64,000 nucleotides of DNA from Incurvaria masculella (lineage: Eukaryota > Arthropoda > Insecta > Lepidoptera > Incurvariidae), in the NCBI GenBank assembly GCA_946894095.1, contig OX335652.1, positions 13,229,001 to 13,293,000 on the forward strand. Direction: 5' to 3'. The position numbers were made by a program, and so were the translations under genes. The first letter of the stretch is position 1. Each line of letters starts with the position of its first letter. Below are positions 43,949 through 55,416 of this stretch, piece by piece. Under the pieces are notes generated by a model. That model worked only from the letters and a program-made list of their open reading frames with translations. It was not told where the DNA came from and ran no database searches.

Positions 43949-44365
43949 ATTGCTTGTTTATTATACAAAATAATTGCTAATTAATTAGGAGTGTTCGCCA
44001 AGGACCGCAGTCTTTTATTTCTTTCTAGGACAATATTTTCGCAATATTAATAAAAGAAAAAAACTGGTGACGTGAAAAGATTATAAAACAGGCATTGAAA
44101 AATCGCTTTCACCGACATCATGACTTTCGATAACGAGGGATAAACACTTTCTGTCGCATTTTCACCTTCCAAGCTAACATCACAATTCACTTAGGCACCC
44201 AACGTTGGCTATATTCAAAGATGACGTACATATGTACATAAGTGACTTAACCAGGCGGCGCGCCGGCGGCGGAAACTTTATTTGTGCTCGTAAAATGATT
44301 GCAAATACTTTTCTATGCATGAGATATCGATTACAAAAGGGTAAGTAGAAAGGGTCGGCTTGAAA
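43949..44365. other. Unassigned
   Basis: AT-rich. No feature was recognised. Confidence 0.3.
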
Positions 44366-45242
44366 CATCGAGTGAGGAAGGACGGGAGAGCGAAGCTCAC
44401 CTGTATAGCTGCAGCGTAGCACGGAGACCCCATTTCCAAGACGCCGCGTCTCCGAGCGCCGCGCGAATTCCGTGCATTTCTGAGCCACCCACACGGAGGT
44501 TCGAATCCACGCCGCCACCGCCATGAGACTACATTATTTTATCATTGTGCGGCACGACTGCAGTCCTGCGGCTCGTCTCCAAAGTAAATGGTATTGCGAT
44601 GGAGTTTAGCGAATCTGAGGCGGTTTTTCTAGGCACGATCGGCCAACACACGGACGCTGGCGTCCGGAGTAGCGTGTTCACACACGATGATTTTGATTAC
44701 GGCCAGTCGAGTCTTGGCGTCATGGATTTTGGAATGATTGGAAACCCAAATTATTCCGCGACTCCACGAAATCACACATATGGTGAATTTTCTCGCGTTT
44801 TTAGAGTCATGCATTAGAATCAACTCTCCATGTGTGGCGGGCTTTAGTGATAATACAATAATGGTAGTAATTTCGTTTACGAACTTGAGACGCGCAGCAT
44901 CGAATTTCGCAGGCTTACGCCATTGAATAGAGCGTTTGAGCGATACACTAAATTTGCGATACACTAGATCTTTATAATTGTGTAGAAATATTAAATAATG
45001 GAAAAGTGTTTTAAATACATATCTACACAGAAATAAAAATCCATGCTATGTATATTCAATGGTGTAAGCCTACGAAATCAATGATCTTAGCGACTTATCA
45101 ATAAGTTATTTATTAACACGTAATAGAGGCCCTGTTCAGTTCTTCCGTGTGGTTAGAACTCGAGAACATCAGCATTGAGCACATTCACACAGCAACTGCA
45201 CATGAGTGCAGTTTTGGTCGCTTCCGTCCTTCCTTGCTCGAC
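44366..45242 (+). mobile_element. Family E element enlarged, with family J hairpin inside
   Basis: Starts catcgagtgaggaaggacgg and ends cgtccttccttgctcgacg, inverted ends. The inner match to 57152-57479 is interrupted. A family J piece lies at 44925-45125. Open frames here (for example 44545-44817) show no domain. Confidence 0.65.
44925..45125. mobile_element. Family J hairpin remnant
   Basis: gcgatacactaa and the tcaatggtgtaagcc block match 32205-32425 and 48990-49270. The arms are decayed. Confidence 0.45.
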
Positions 45243-45588
45243 GGGTAGAAATATTCTGCTGGTAGTGAATGGGGCGGTCCGGTAAATATCGAACACGTCC
45301 ACCCAACCCCGCCACCCTACGCCTCCGCCGCTGCGGTCGCTAACGAATAACGATTCATTTTCAGAGTACATACAATCGTACAAATGAAATATGTGTGGCG
45401 CGCTCCGCCTAGCGTCAATAGTGGATTTTGGATTCTGATGGTCAGAGAACAAATATAACACACCTGTATGCCATTCATGTAATGACAGAAGCGTTCATTT
45501 AAATCTTTTCGAGATCCAGAAGCCAATGAAGAGGATAAAACGGTCACCACGATTGATCGAATGCAACTCGGTTTGCGTAATTGTTCTT
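45243..45588. other. Unassigned
   Basis: Nothing was recognised. There is a short GC-rich part at 45260-45350. Confidence 0.3.
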
Positions 45589-45957
45589 TTTTTATGTGAC
45601 TGGAAATAGATGGCTAATACCACACTCCCCGTCATGATGTTAGTATAACACTCTGCATTCCCGCGGCAATTAGGTACGATGGCAGAATCTTCCCTTTATG
45701 AGCACGGCTACATTGAACTGGATGGAAAACAGGGTAACATTTTCATTGCCGCTTCGACCATGTTTTCATCCAATGCCCAAACCGGGCAGGCTTATTCCCT
45801 ACTAGGTCCTAAGGGGATTTTACATGGATTCTGAACCGTGAAAAAGCGTGCATTGCACTTACCGAACTCAGAAAGAGACGAACGGGGCCGGGGTTTGAAC
45901 TCATGACCTCTGACATGGAAGGCAAGACCACTCGCCCCTGGGACCTTGTCTTTATTT
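45589..45957 (-). mobile_element. tRNA-headed SINE
   Basis: Minus-strand copy. The A-tail is at 45589-45596, the shared body runs to about 45805, and the tRNA-like head has its B box inverted in ggtttgaactcatgacct near 45892. Confidence 0.8.
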
Positions 45958-46558
45958 ACCCGACAGATAAATAATAGACCGTTTGGAACCTAGATGAGAT
46001 GGAAAGCAATTAACCGACACATTTGTGTAATGATGACGTCACGCCGCCCGCCCTGCACGATCGGGGCCAGCTGTCAGTGTCCACTCGGCGGAGGGGCGGA
46101 GGGCGGAGGGCCGAGGGCGGCCGCACGTAACGATTTATCGGCGCTGCCGGTGCGGGGGCGGGTTACATTTACGACACGTGGGGGGGGGGGGGGGGCGCAA
46201 GGGGGGGGGGGCGGCGCTCGGGGGACCTATTCGAGCCCCAAAGGTTTACATCAAATATGGATTCGCAAACACAACCACCATTGAGCCGCTAATGCACACG
46301 TGTTTAAACCACCGTTCCGTCAGTGTTCGCTTGACGAAATTAATTAGGCATCAAATACCATGTGGGATTCTCCAAAAACTTGGAGACGCTCCAACAGATG
46401 TAGATATTTATTTACCACGGAGGATGCTCTTCGAAGCTGCATTACGCAATCCTTCCGCCCTCATTCTATCGCTCAGCGTGCAACAGGCGGGGAACACACC
46501 CATTCACTTTTGACATTCCCGAAATACAAACCGACCCATATTTCAAAGAATGCGATAT
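45958..46558. other. Unassigned, GC-rich with G runs
   Basis: Bases 46050-46230 are very GC-rich and contain two G runs of about 17 and 12 (46170-46215). The open frames across it are compositional. Confidence 0.4.
46170..46215 (+). repeat. G homopolymer runs
   Basis: Two long G runs are separated by cgcaa. They are quadruplex-capable and prone to length error. Confidence 0.85.
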
Positions 46559-46712
46559 GTATGCATGTATAATCGACCGTGAAGCAAGGACGCATTATTT
46601 AAAGAATGAGACCAGTAAAAATAACTACTTTACGCAAGGCTGGACCCGAACCAGATAAATACCATTCGCGGGTATTGCGTCTACCAATTTCGCCACCTGC
46701 TGCATACCCATA
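46559..46712 (-). mobile_element. tRNA-Leu-like SINE
   Basis: On the minus strand an A-box-like stretch (gtggcgaaattggtagacgc) and a B-box-like stretch (ggttcgggtcc, near 46642-46652) are spaced as in a tRNA. Tail sequence cagtaaaaataactacttt is shared with 5462-5840. Confidence 0.7.
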
Positions 46713-46784
46713 ATATGTATATATTTACTCAACCCATATTTACATACCTACTACCTTTATCTTTAGGGCCGGTAAACTGAGGAA

Positions 46785-46905
46785 TCCATTTCCTGCCGAG
46801 GTGATTTCCCCAAAGTACAATCTGGGGACCTTCCAACATGGTGCGTGGACGACCCTTCGTTTTCGCAGCCCGCTGAAAGCCCATCCATCCATAGGTGTCG
46901 CATAC
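46785..46905 (+). mobile_element. LINE reverse-transcriptase C-terminal fragment
   Basis: Reads RNPFPAEVISPKYNLGTF, similar in layout and DNA to 13290-13440. Truncated. Confidence 0.45.
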
Positions 46906-46930
46906 CGTGCACAATATGCTGCGCTCACAT

Positions 46931-47228
46931 AAAAAACCAGTCAAGTGCGAGTCGGACTCGCACACGAAGGGTTCCGTACGATCGTACACGATTTAACACA
47001 AAAAACACGTCTTTTGTATGGAGGCCCCCTTTACTTTTTTTTTATTTTAAAATTTTACCTATTTGCTGTTATAGCGGCAAAATAAATACATACTCTGTGA
47101 AAATTTCAGCTGCGTAATAGTTATATTAAGGTTCATGAGATACAGCCCTGTGACAGACGGACAGACGGACAGCGGAGGCTTAGTAATAGGGTTCCGTCGG
47201 CACCCTTCTTGTACGGAACCCTAAAAAA
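46931..47228 (+). mobile_element. Family B repeat
   Basis: Starts aaaaaaccagtcaagtgcga and ends tgtacggaaccctaaaaaa. Confidence 0.9.
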
Positions 47229-47835
47229 GTGGAGCACGCCCGGTATCAGCGGCGAAGTGTTACATCGCAAATAGAACGACCGGCGCGGCGAAGGCGGCGT
47301 TTTTTTTTTTTCGATAAGATCTGGCGATACCGGCACCGCACTGACGCAAGCCGCGAAAAATTGCGGCAGGCTGTTACGTAAGGGTCCGCACGCAAAAAAT
47401 CCAACCGACAACAACAACGCTCACCTACATACCGCGCGCGGGGCGACCGCGCGTCGCGCCTTGGAACTCTTCCAAAATGTATTACTTTACCGCATCAAAA
47501 CAGCCGATGAGTTAATATCTTGCGAATCTCATTGCTGGGTAATCGATGATGCCGCCGCACGTGAAGACGTAGGCTTAGAATAGACGGACATAGAGTCAAC
47601 TGCAGGATGAGGGGGAACATTTTCATGCAAAACGTTCTGAAATTTCTTATTTTACTTAGAGACAACTACCTAATCTAAATCGCGATTAATCTACAAAACA
47701 ATGATGAGAAGTTCACGTTTTATTTTGAAGTAAAAAGATAAGAAATTGTATCGACAAATAATGAGTAGGTCACGTCTTATTTACCAGAAAAAAAGTATTT
47801 GTCCAGGTTATTACGCCTGTTCTCCTCATAATTTT
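47229..47835. other. Unassigned, GC-rich first half
   Basis: Bases 47230-47460 are GC-rich with a T-run at 47300-47310. No gene was recognised. Confidence 0.35.
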
Positions 47836-47925
47836 TCATTTTTCATTTCATTTCATTTTATTTGGTCTTTTTGGTATACCATTAGACACGTCAAAAAAGG
47901 TACATAATAAAATCAAGATTAAAAT
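47836..47925 (-). mobile_element. LINE 3' tail with ATGAA units
   Basis: The minus strand ends aaataaaatgaaatgaaatg and further ATGAA-like units, like 16886-16912. Confidence 0.5.
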
Positions 47926-48021
47926 AATATAAAATCAATAGAATTCAAAAGTGTTAAATAAATTATCAAAATAAAAAAATTAGGTACATAATGCAAAAAT
48001 GTACAGGTCCGGCCAATTGCC

Positions 48022-48317
48022 AGAAAAACCGGCCAATTGCGAGTCCGATTCGCTCACGAAGGGTTCCGTACCATCGTGCAAGATTTAACACAAAACAATC
48101 ACTTTTTGTATGGGACCCCTGTTTAATTTTTATTTATTTTTTATTTTACCAATTTGTTGTTATAGCGGCAAAATAAGTACACACTTCGTAAAAATGTCAG
48201 CTGCCTACCTATTACGGTTCACGAGATACAGCCCTGTGACAGACGGACCGACGGACGGACGGACAGCGGAGGCTTAGTAATAGGGTTCCGTTTTCACCCT
48301 TACAGAACCCTAAAAAT
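48022..48317 (+). mobile_element. Family B repeat
   Basis: Starts ccagaaaaaccggccaattg and ends ttacagaaccctaaaaa. The end is slightly shortened. A short stray copy of the start lies just before it. Confidence 0.88.
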
Positions 48318-48989
48318 AATAAATTTACAAAAACATCATTTTCCATTTGATGAGCCGTGGCACTGTTGAGTTCCAGCGATTCAAAAAGTTGACGCATCGA
48401 GTAGTATGTTCCATCTCTCTCTAAATCGCGGTAGCGGTCCCTAAGACTATTCACGCCCCCGCCGCTATCGTCTTGTAAGCGCAGCGCTCACGCCTGTGGG
48501 TGAAGGTGAGCGCGACATTCGGACGGCCGATAGGCGCGGCGGAGTAGCGTCCGAAGATATACAACAACAAGTTGCCACACGCCATCTGTCATAACGCGTC
48601 CAATCAAGAGGCGGCTAAAAGTAACGCCAGCAACGAATGCCAAATAATTGAAAGCGCGAAGGCCGCAGCTATTTTCGAGAAAACGAGGCGACCGCGGCTC
48701 TGCAGCGGCGAGGGCAGCTGGGCCGCGTCTTCAGATACGTATCGCGGTTGCTACCGACTATTTATTTGCATCACAACTGTGCCTCTATTACGAGTTGTTT
48801 TAACAAGGAACGGCCAACAGGTGACAGTACAAAACAGTGATACAAATTAGAGTTTTTTTAAATATATTTCTGGCGTGTCACCCAATTGCAGGTGTACTTG
48901 CACAACATAATTTCACGTATATTTTTGAAGGGTTATTAATTTCAGATACAAACCTAAAAATACTGGTAGATACAATTCATATATATTTG
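48318..48989. other. Unassigned, GC-rich in the middle
   Basis: Bases 48455-48760 are GC-rich. A 92-codon frame (48572-48850) has no known domain. Confidence 0.35.
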
Positions 48990-49270
48990 GAAATATTTTT
49001 ATAAATATTGTCACAAATCAATGATCGAAAAATCGCTAATACCATCGATGCCGCAGGTTTATATAATAGTAATTTGTAATGGTATTTGTGTAGATACATA
49101 TATTCAACACATTTCTATTATTTAATATTTCTACATAGATACAAAAATCAGCGGACGGCCGATTTAGTTTTCTTCCAAATGCCTGCTCTATTCAATGATG
49201 TAAACCTGTGGCATCGATGCTCTTACCGTTTTTTCGCCGAGTGATTTGTAACTCGTAATAGAGGCTCAGC
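48990..49270. mobile_element. Family J hairpin element
   Basis: The imperfect inverted arms include gatgccgcaggttta near 49047 and taaacctgtggcatc near 49202. Related to 32205-32425. Confidence 0.55.
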
Positions 49271-52098
49271 TTTTTTAGCCACGTATGACTTTATTCTTCC
49301 CATTAATAAATAGCCGAGGAATGAAATTTAAAGGGAACTCTGGAAAAAAGACTTTGTCGCGGGCGGAGCCGCAGGGTTCCACTAGTAAACCCACTGATAC
49401 AAACACGCTCAAGAAAATAAGTATTAAAGCTGATGGTTACGCTCGTTACATTACGACTCGCTTGGCTTGCAACGTCTTCTCACAACCATCTCGGTGATTA
49501 CGAGCAGTTTCGACACAACTCGCAAATAAAGCCGCCCGCGCCGAGTCCATTCGAAAGGTCACCGGAGGTCACAGTGGACGAGCGCAAGACGCGAGTTGCG
49601 AGCGAGCATTTCCGTCGAGGCGAAACGGCCTATTCCAATATTGAAGTTTCCTAATTGGGGGGACGCGTATTATTTGTCGTGGAGCGTCTCGCATTACCAT
49701 CCCGTGCGCCGCGGCGGTCGACGAACTCATCTCATGCATAACCAGTGTCGCCAAACGGCGCTTAGGCGGAGGTGGAATATGGCGGCGCCGAGCCGTGACC
49801 GTCCGCTTATATGGTGTACTGCGGATGCGAGTTTGACTAACGGATCGTGAGAATGGAGAAAAAACGACGGCGGCGGCTGTTGGAAAGCCGATTGGTCAAT
49901 ATATTGCGAATATTGATATTACCAAATAGTGATTAATAGGATTTCCTCAGAACTAAGAACTTGCGCATTGCGGCAGTTAGATTTAGATTTTAATGCGCCT
50001 ATATACCAGAGCGTAAAGTCAAGAATACGCGAGGCGGAATCTAGCCAGTGCCATCATGTCAGCGGGAGGGTACGCACGTTTTGCGCGCTCCCCCCTCTCG
50101 GCAAGGTACGACTAGTCTGATTTTGTCAAAAAAATAAAAAAGAAGATGTTTTAACAGCAAGGGGGATGTGTATCTCGTTATGGCTAAAAGATAAGATTTT
50201 TTTTATTTCATTCTTCTAAATAGAAAAAATGGCTTTGAAAGGTAAAAAAGGTCCTTTTATAAATATTTTTTATTTCCATGATTTTAAAAGTGTTATGGAC
50301 AAAGTGGGGATGTGTACCTTTGCAAACGTACGTTCTATAAGCTCAGTGTTTTTTCAATGTTTAACAACCAAAGGCTTTACTGTAATCGACTTCAGAAAAA
50401 CGTTCATATTTAGGTTTTTATTCCCCTTAAGAGGTGATCAAGTTCCCTACAATGGATCGTGCCTGTTTCCTCAGTCAAACCAAGAAATATTTTTGTAAAA
50501 AATTGCCAAAGAAGTAATGTCAATGAATTTTACCGTAGGTTTTTTTATAATATAACTTATACCCATGATACGCATTATACGCGTCTAAACATTTGTATAC
50601 AAATCATTAAAATTAAAAGCAGCCTAAGCGGGTAACTACCAGAGCTCTAACACGCCACTGCAACCTAACAAATATCTGCACAGGGTGAGGTTGTCAGCTA
50701 CATATTTTTGCAGGTTCTCTCATGAACAAGAGGAGACATCGATTCACTTTTTCGACAGCGATTCTAGCTATCCTAACTCTTTTATGGCGGCGCTACTCCA
50801 TTGAATAAGATGAACGTACCATTAGGGTCGTGTGAATAATGCATCATGTCCGTATGTGAACTAACTTTGCCAACATTGTGATGCGAGTGCAGACACAGCG
50901 AAACGTATTAATATATTGCTGTATTTTGTGACAAATTCGGACCGCGACCGCTTCAACAACCCAATATTTTATTTCACTAACAATGCTGCTTTATCAGAAG
51001 TCAATGTTAATCTGAAAGTAGTTTTAGCGCAGTAAAAGTGCAGTAAATTTGGCAGTAAACTTAACCAAAATTAGAATTTATTTTAAAGCCACGAAACTTT
51101 AAATCCATGAGAGAAAAATACTGTCGTTACAAAACCGAGCAATTGAGATGTTCTTGCAAAGTGACTACGCCGACGACGGACGTCGCTTCAACCACTGTTG
51201 GACAGAATTGGTCGACCGTGAAGCGCCGTCATCTGTTTTGTGTGGCACGCGCACCAGCAAGCAGGCTCGGCGGGAGGGAGGGCGAGAGAGGGAGTCCCGG
51301 GAAGTCCCGGGAACGTATTAACAGTCCCGTTTACTGCCGCTTTGTTAGCGCTTCCCGGGGTGCGGCGAACGACAATCCCGCAGAAACACTACGCCATCGG
51401 CGCGCGTCACCGGCGCGCTGCACAATCTCCGCTCGCATTATCATTTTAATTGAATGCGAAAATTTAACGATACAACTCTCGGAACTATGGCGGATTCGGA
51501 AGCGAGCGAAGCGCGTGAGCGACTGAACCGAGGCCAAGTTGTGTATGAGCGGATACATTTAGAATATGAAATGTCGTAAAGGGCGCGGATTAAAAACTTT
51601 ACGACGACGGCGAAATCTCACGATGCGAGATTTACGTAACACGGTGATGGCACGAGGATGATACGTGGTGGATTTACGACTGTAACCTCAAAGTAATAAC
51701 TCTGAGGTGGTTACTCATTTACCGTTGCAGCCAAGCGGCACAAAGATGTGGGGAGACGGCGCCGCGGCGGCGGCGGTTGCGGAGGCAGCGTGAGTGACGG
51801 CTCAGCCACGCTCAGCCGACTGCCAACCGCGACCTTCCACAGTCAACATTTTAATGATTTCATAAGCCAAGGCGTGCAGAATTTTGAATGTCACAATTTC
51901 GGCTGCTTGTTACATGCGAAGTTAACGGTGTGACAGTGACAATATTCACACGGACGCGAAGCCGAGATATTTTGCATGTTTACACCATTACCGTTTGCCG
52001 TTCATTTTGAGGTTGAACAGCGATATAAATAGTAGCACGTAATATGTAGTAATATATTTTAAAAATGAAGCAGGAAAAAATAATTTGACGGAGGTTTA
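49271..52098. other. Long unassigned stretch
   Basis: Contains GC-rich blocks at 49500-49870, 51120-51530 and 51720-51830. The only repeat recognised is one isolated end of the foldback family (50430-50500, match to 2509-2580). Frames such as 51107-51526 show no domain. Confidence 0.4.
50430..50500 (+). mobile_element. Isolated end of foldback family (see 2509-2827)
   Basis: Carries aggtgatcaagttc and then cctgtttcctcagtcaaa. The partner end was not found nearby. Confidence 0.6.
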
Positions 52099-52186
52099 TC
52101 TGAAGCCTAATTCCGCCAATAGATAACTCCACTTTCGAGCGTTAGCGCTATGTGATAACCCCGGAATCACATAAAATGCCCTAATG
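52099..52186 (+). mobile_element. Family I hairpin element, one end
   Basis: Matches the left half of 63305-63462 (ctgaagcctaattccgc, atagataactccac, ataaccccggaatcaca). Confidence 0.6.
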
Positions 52187-52250
52187 GTGCAAAAAATTCC
52201 GTCTTATGCCCAAATCGACTTTGTTGACGAGCTATCGAACGATAATTATC

Positions 52251-52415
52251 TAAGCCCCGGTTGCACGAAGAGACGGCCGAGTTAATCAATGTTCAAACAC
52301 GTCACTTTAAGTGAACAGCATAGAGTTCCTTCCATACTGTCCATACAAAGTGGCGTGTTTCATCGTACGTTGACGTTGATTTTGATTTTTTGTCCTTTCG
52401 TGCACTCGGCCCTAA
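52251..52415 (+). mobile_element. Family R MITE (full copy)
   Basis: Flanked by TAA (52251-52253, 52413-52415), with imperfect inverted ends (gccccggttgcacgaag, ctttcgtgcactcggcc). A TAA duplication fits PIF/Harbinger-type elements; this is inference. Confidence 0.75.
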
Positions 52416-53292
52416 GAGTTGCAATAACAAATAGATCAGCGTACAAATAGATGCAATGGGTATTTCCGATTTAATTCGATATCAGACAGAATAGTGCTGC
52501 ATGACACATATTGACCTGGCTTGTATTCCGATGGTCGCAAGTTCGAATTCTGCTTCCGATGGAACAACGCAGTTTGTTGTGTGTATAAGAGAAGAATACA
52601 CTCTTCAAGAAATCTCTTTCAAATGAGACACAACAAATAAGATAAGAAAACGTGGATGAAAACCAGCGACTTCGAATAAATTCGTGAAAGGCGGCGTGAA
52701 ACTTCGATTTCTTTATCGAACTCTCGTGAAAGAATAGCAAGTTAGAAAAATAGTAGGTTGGCCCAGGAAGTGAAATAGATAAGGTATAATGGCAACGGAA
52801 ATTAATTTCGTAAGCGGGTCAGCCGCAACGCAAATGAACCGGCCGGTCACGTGACAAAATGTCGGAGCGAAGCAAGGACGTTCAACTCGGCCGGAACGAA
52901 CTCGGCTCGATTCATTCGTTGTGTAACGTCCAGCGGATAATAGCTAGCGAAAATTAAAAAACATTTAGGCATATACAAATAGAAGTCTCCAAAGGAGGGC
53001 CCATGAAGTCCCTAGAGAGAATACCGTCGTTCCATGCCGCATGGGGGCATGGATTCCGAGAGAGCAAGTACGAAAACAACGAGATCGATCATTGTAGACG
53101 TCCGCCTGGGGTCTCCTTCTTCGCGTGTGTGTATTGTGTTTGCAAAGCGGAGCGGCCGCCGCTGCAAGATGGAGGAGTCAACAACCAGCTGCGTCGAGGC
53201 CGCGTCGTCTCCGCCGCAGCCGCCATTGCCGCGCAGAGAGAACAAAGGCGATGCGTCGCGTCGTCGTCCGAACGCACCGCTATCAGGGGCTG
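52416..53292. other. Unassigned
   Basis: A B-box-like ggtcgcaagttcgaattctg at 52533 may be a piece of a tRNA-derived repeat. Bases 53120-53292 are GC-rich with overlapping frames on both strands. Confidence 0.35.
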
Positions 53293-53467
53293 AACCGGCG
53301 TAAGATGTGAGAAAATATGCGAGCGAATTCGATCAATTATGCACCCATCAGAAGTGGATGCCAAATGTTCTACTCAATAAGAGCGCAGAAGGTATGACAT
53401 AAACGCTTCCGATTGGTTCAGAATTGATCGAATTCCCTCGCATATTTTCTCACATCTTACGCCGGTT
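53293..53467. mobile_element. 175-bp hairpin MITE with ~45-bp arms
   Basis: aaccggcgtaagatgtgaga at the left is inverted at the right as cacatcttacgccggtt. The match continues through the gcgaattcgatcaatt block. Confidence 0.88.
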
Positions 53468-53484
53468 ATTCCCTCATTGCATCG

Positions 53485-53542
53485 CTCCACACCGCACCGC
53501 ACCCCACTCGCACCGCACCGCACCCCACTCGCACCGCACCAG
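53485..53542 (+). repeat. Minisatellite, CGCACCGCACCCCACT units
   Basis: A unit of about 21 bases made of cgcaccgcac and cccactcgcac is repeated about 2.5 times. Confidence 0.8.
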
Positions 53543-53648
53543 CTCCTATCCCGCTCGGCACCTCCTTCCGCAGCGCCAATGGGGATGAATACTGCTTAAC
53601 ATAACCTCAGGAAAGGACCAGTCAAAGCCGTCAGATAGATAGCATACA

Positions 53649-54019
53649 GTCAGCCTCAATGGCCCAGTGGCGCGACACTTCGGCGATCGCTCTCCGAAGT
53701 TAAGCAACGCTGGGTCCGGTCTGGTCTTGGATGGGTGACCATTCGACCGTTGAGAGAGGCTGGCCGTGGTTCGGATTCCACGTTAAACTGTAGGTCCCCT
53801 TCCTAACTTACTAGGTGGTAGGGTAAATCCCGCCCGGGTTGGTACCATCGCATTGAATGAACGATGGTCGAAGCGGCAATGAAAATTGTCCGTGTTTTCC
53901 GTCCAGTTCAATGTAGCCGTGCAATATAAGGAAGGTCCTGGCATGACACCTAGTTCCCATGTTAATACCATGACAGAGAGTGTGGTATTAGCCATCCATG
54001 TCGTCACATAAAAAAAAAA
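53649..54019 (+). mobile_element. 5S-rRNA-headed SINE with target duplication
   Basis: Full 5S head, shared body and A-tail, with a small deletion in the body near 53960. The 5-base sequence ATACA stands before the head (53644-53648) and after the tail, a likely target-site duplication. Confidence 0.9.
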
Positions 54020-54182
54020 TACAAAAGTTAACTATATCGTTAGATCTGAATTAATTGATGTCTATAAAATTTGACTGAAGACAGAAGCACGAAAAACTGA
54101 AATATTGGGAGTGAGGATAAAAAAACGCCAATTCAGGACCTTTGCTATTAACCAAGCACGTTACGGTTTATTAGAATGGAAT

Positions 54183-54534
54183 TTAAGGATGTTCCGACCC
54201 ATACAATGTTTTTTTACACAGAACGCAAAAAGTATTGCACTTTAAGGCACGAATTCGTCAAAAATATTTAATATATATAGCCATATTCACAATGTCCGGT
54301 TTAATGGTTTCGTTGAAATTGCCGATTAGAAGTTTTACACCGTTAGATGGCGCTGTTAAATAAAAGTCGTATTTAAATTAATTGTAACAAAACCAATAAT
54401 CCTGAAATTGTGAAATTGTTTTCGCTGCAAGTAATATGACTGTATTAAACTTTTATTATTAATTCGTGGCTTAAAGTGCAATACTTTTTGCGTTATGTGT
54501 GCAAACAACTTTATATGGGTCGGAACAGCCTTAA
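54183..54534. mobile_element. TTAA-flanked MITE, family D, ~78-bp arms
   Basis: Starts TTAAGGATGTTCCGACCCAT and ends gggtcggaacagccTTAA. The inverted arms extend through the gcaatactttttgcg block. Single copy in this window. Confidence 0.88.
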
Positions 54535-55254
54535 AGAGTTTGTTGATATTGTCAAACCTATATTCTCGACTGAAAACCTTGAATTGAATGTGCTCTAGAA
54601 TTTTTTCGTCGAGAAACCCATTTTTTGGTGTACACCAGGACCAGTGTCCAACGACGCCCATGGGTTTTCGAACTTTCAGGAGGGCTGCAAAATTCATGCC
54701 GGCCGGCCAGGTGCTTCTTCACACCACGTTTGAAGGACCCCAGGTCGTAACTTGGGTGAAATACCTCGGAAGGGACCTAATTCCATTGTTTACTGACCCT
54801 ATAACGATCTAGAGGACGGTAGGTTCTTATTTTTGGAATTTCGACTGTGAATTTGTGCATTTTCCACTTTCACAACGGTTTTCTCAGCTGAAACATTCCT
54901 CATTCCTGAGCGCGCAATGCCGAGAATTGACACGCTGGTGTCGTGTCCGCCGTATATCGCGCTTTTGATAAACGGTGCCATCTCGTTGCTTCGTCGTCGG
55001 CAACGGCGTGAGCTACTTGCCCCGAGTCGGGTCGGAGAGATCGGCGGTGGCGGCGCGGCTGCGGTGCGGAGGCGGCGCGGCGGCGGCGCGGAGGGTACGT
55101 TGACCCGTGCGTGCACGCAGCGCGCGCGGACCGCCCGGCGGGTAAATATAGCCCGCGTGACGTCATCTGTTTATCGGTTCGCCGTACGCAAGGTTACGTG
55201 CCGCCTCCACGTGAGACGCACGCCCGCGCCGCCATGCGCCACCGCTGGGCCCCT
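54535..55254. other. LINE fragment and GC-rich island
   Basis: Bases 54655-54795 (minus) match the LINE reverse-transcriptase tail fragment of 13290-13440. Bases 54920-55254 are a GC-rich island with frames open on both strands, judged compositional. Confidence 0.4.
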
Positions 55255-55416
55255 ACTACGAACCCTATCGAGTAGGCGATATCGCCTGTCAAAAATATTG
55301 TATGCGTTTGACAGATCGTATCGAAAGCGCTGTCGATAGCATCTGTCAAACGTATGCAATATTTTTGACAGGCGATATCGCCTCCTCGATAGCGCCTACT
55401 CGATAGGGTTCGTAGG
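55255..55416. mobile_element. 160-bp hairpin element
   Basis: Near-perfect inverted arms: ctacgaaccctatcgagtag at the left and its inverse ending at 55416. The inner arms contain ggcgatatcgcctgtcaaaa. Confidence 0.88.

Noticed and set aside
52480..52570. tRNA gene around the B-box-like ggtcgcaagttcgaa
   Set aside because: No acceptor stem or A box could be paired with it. At most it is a fragment of a tRNA-derived repeat.
53485..53542. CRISPR-like direct repeats
   Set aside because: The units are contiguous with no spacers, and the DNA is eukaryotic; it is a minisatellite.
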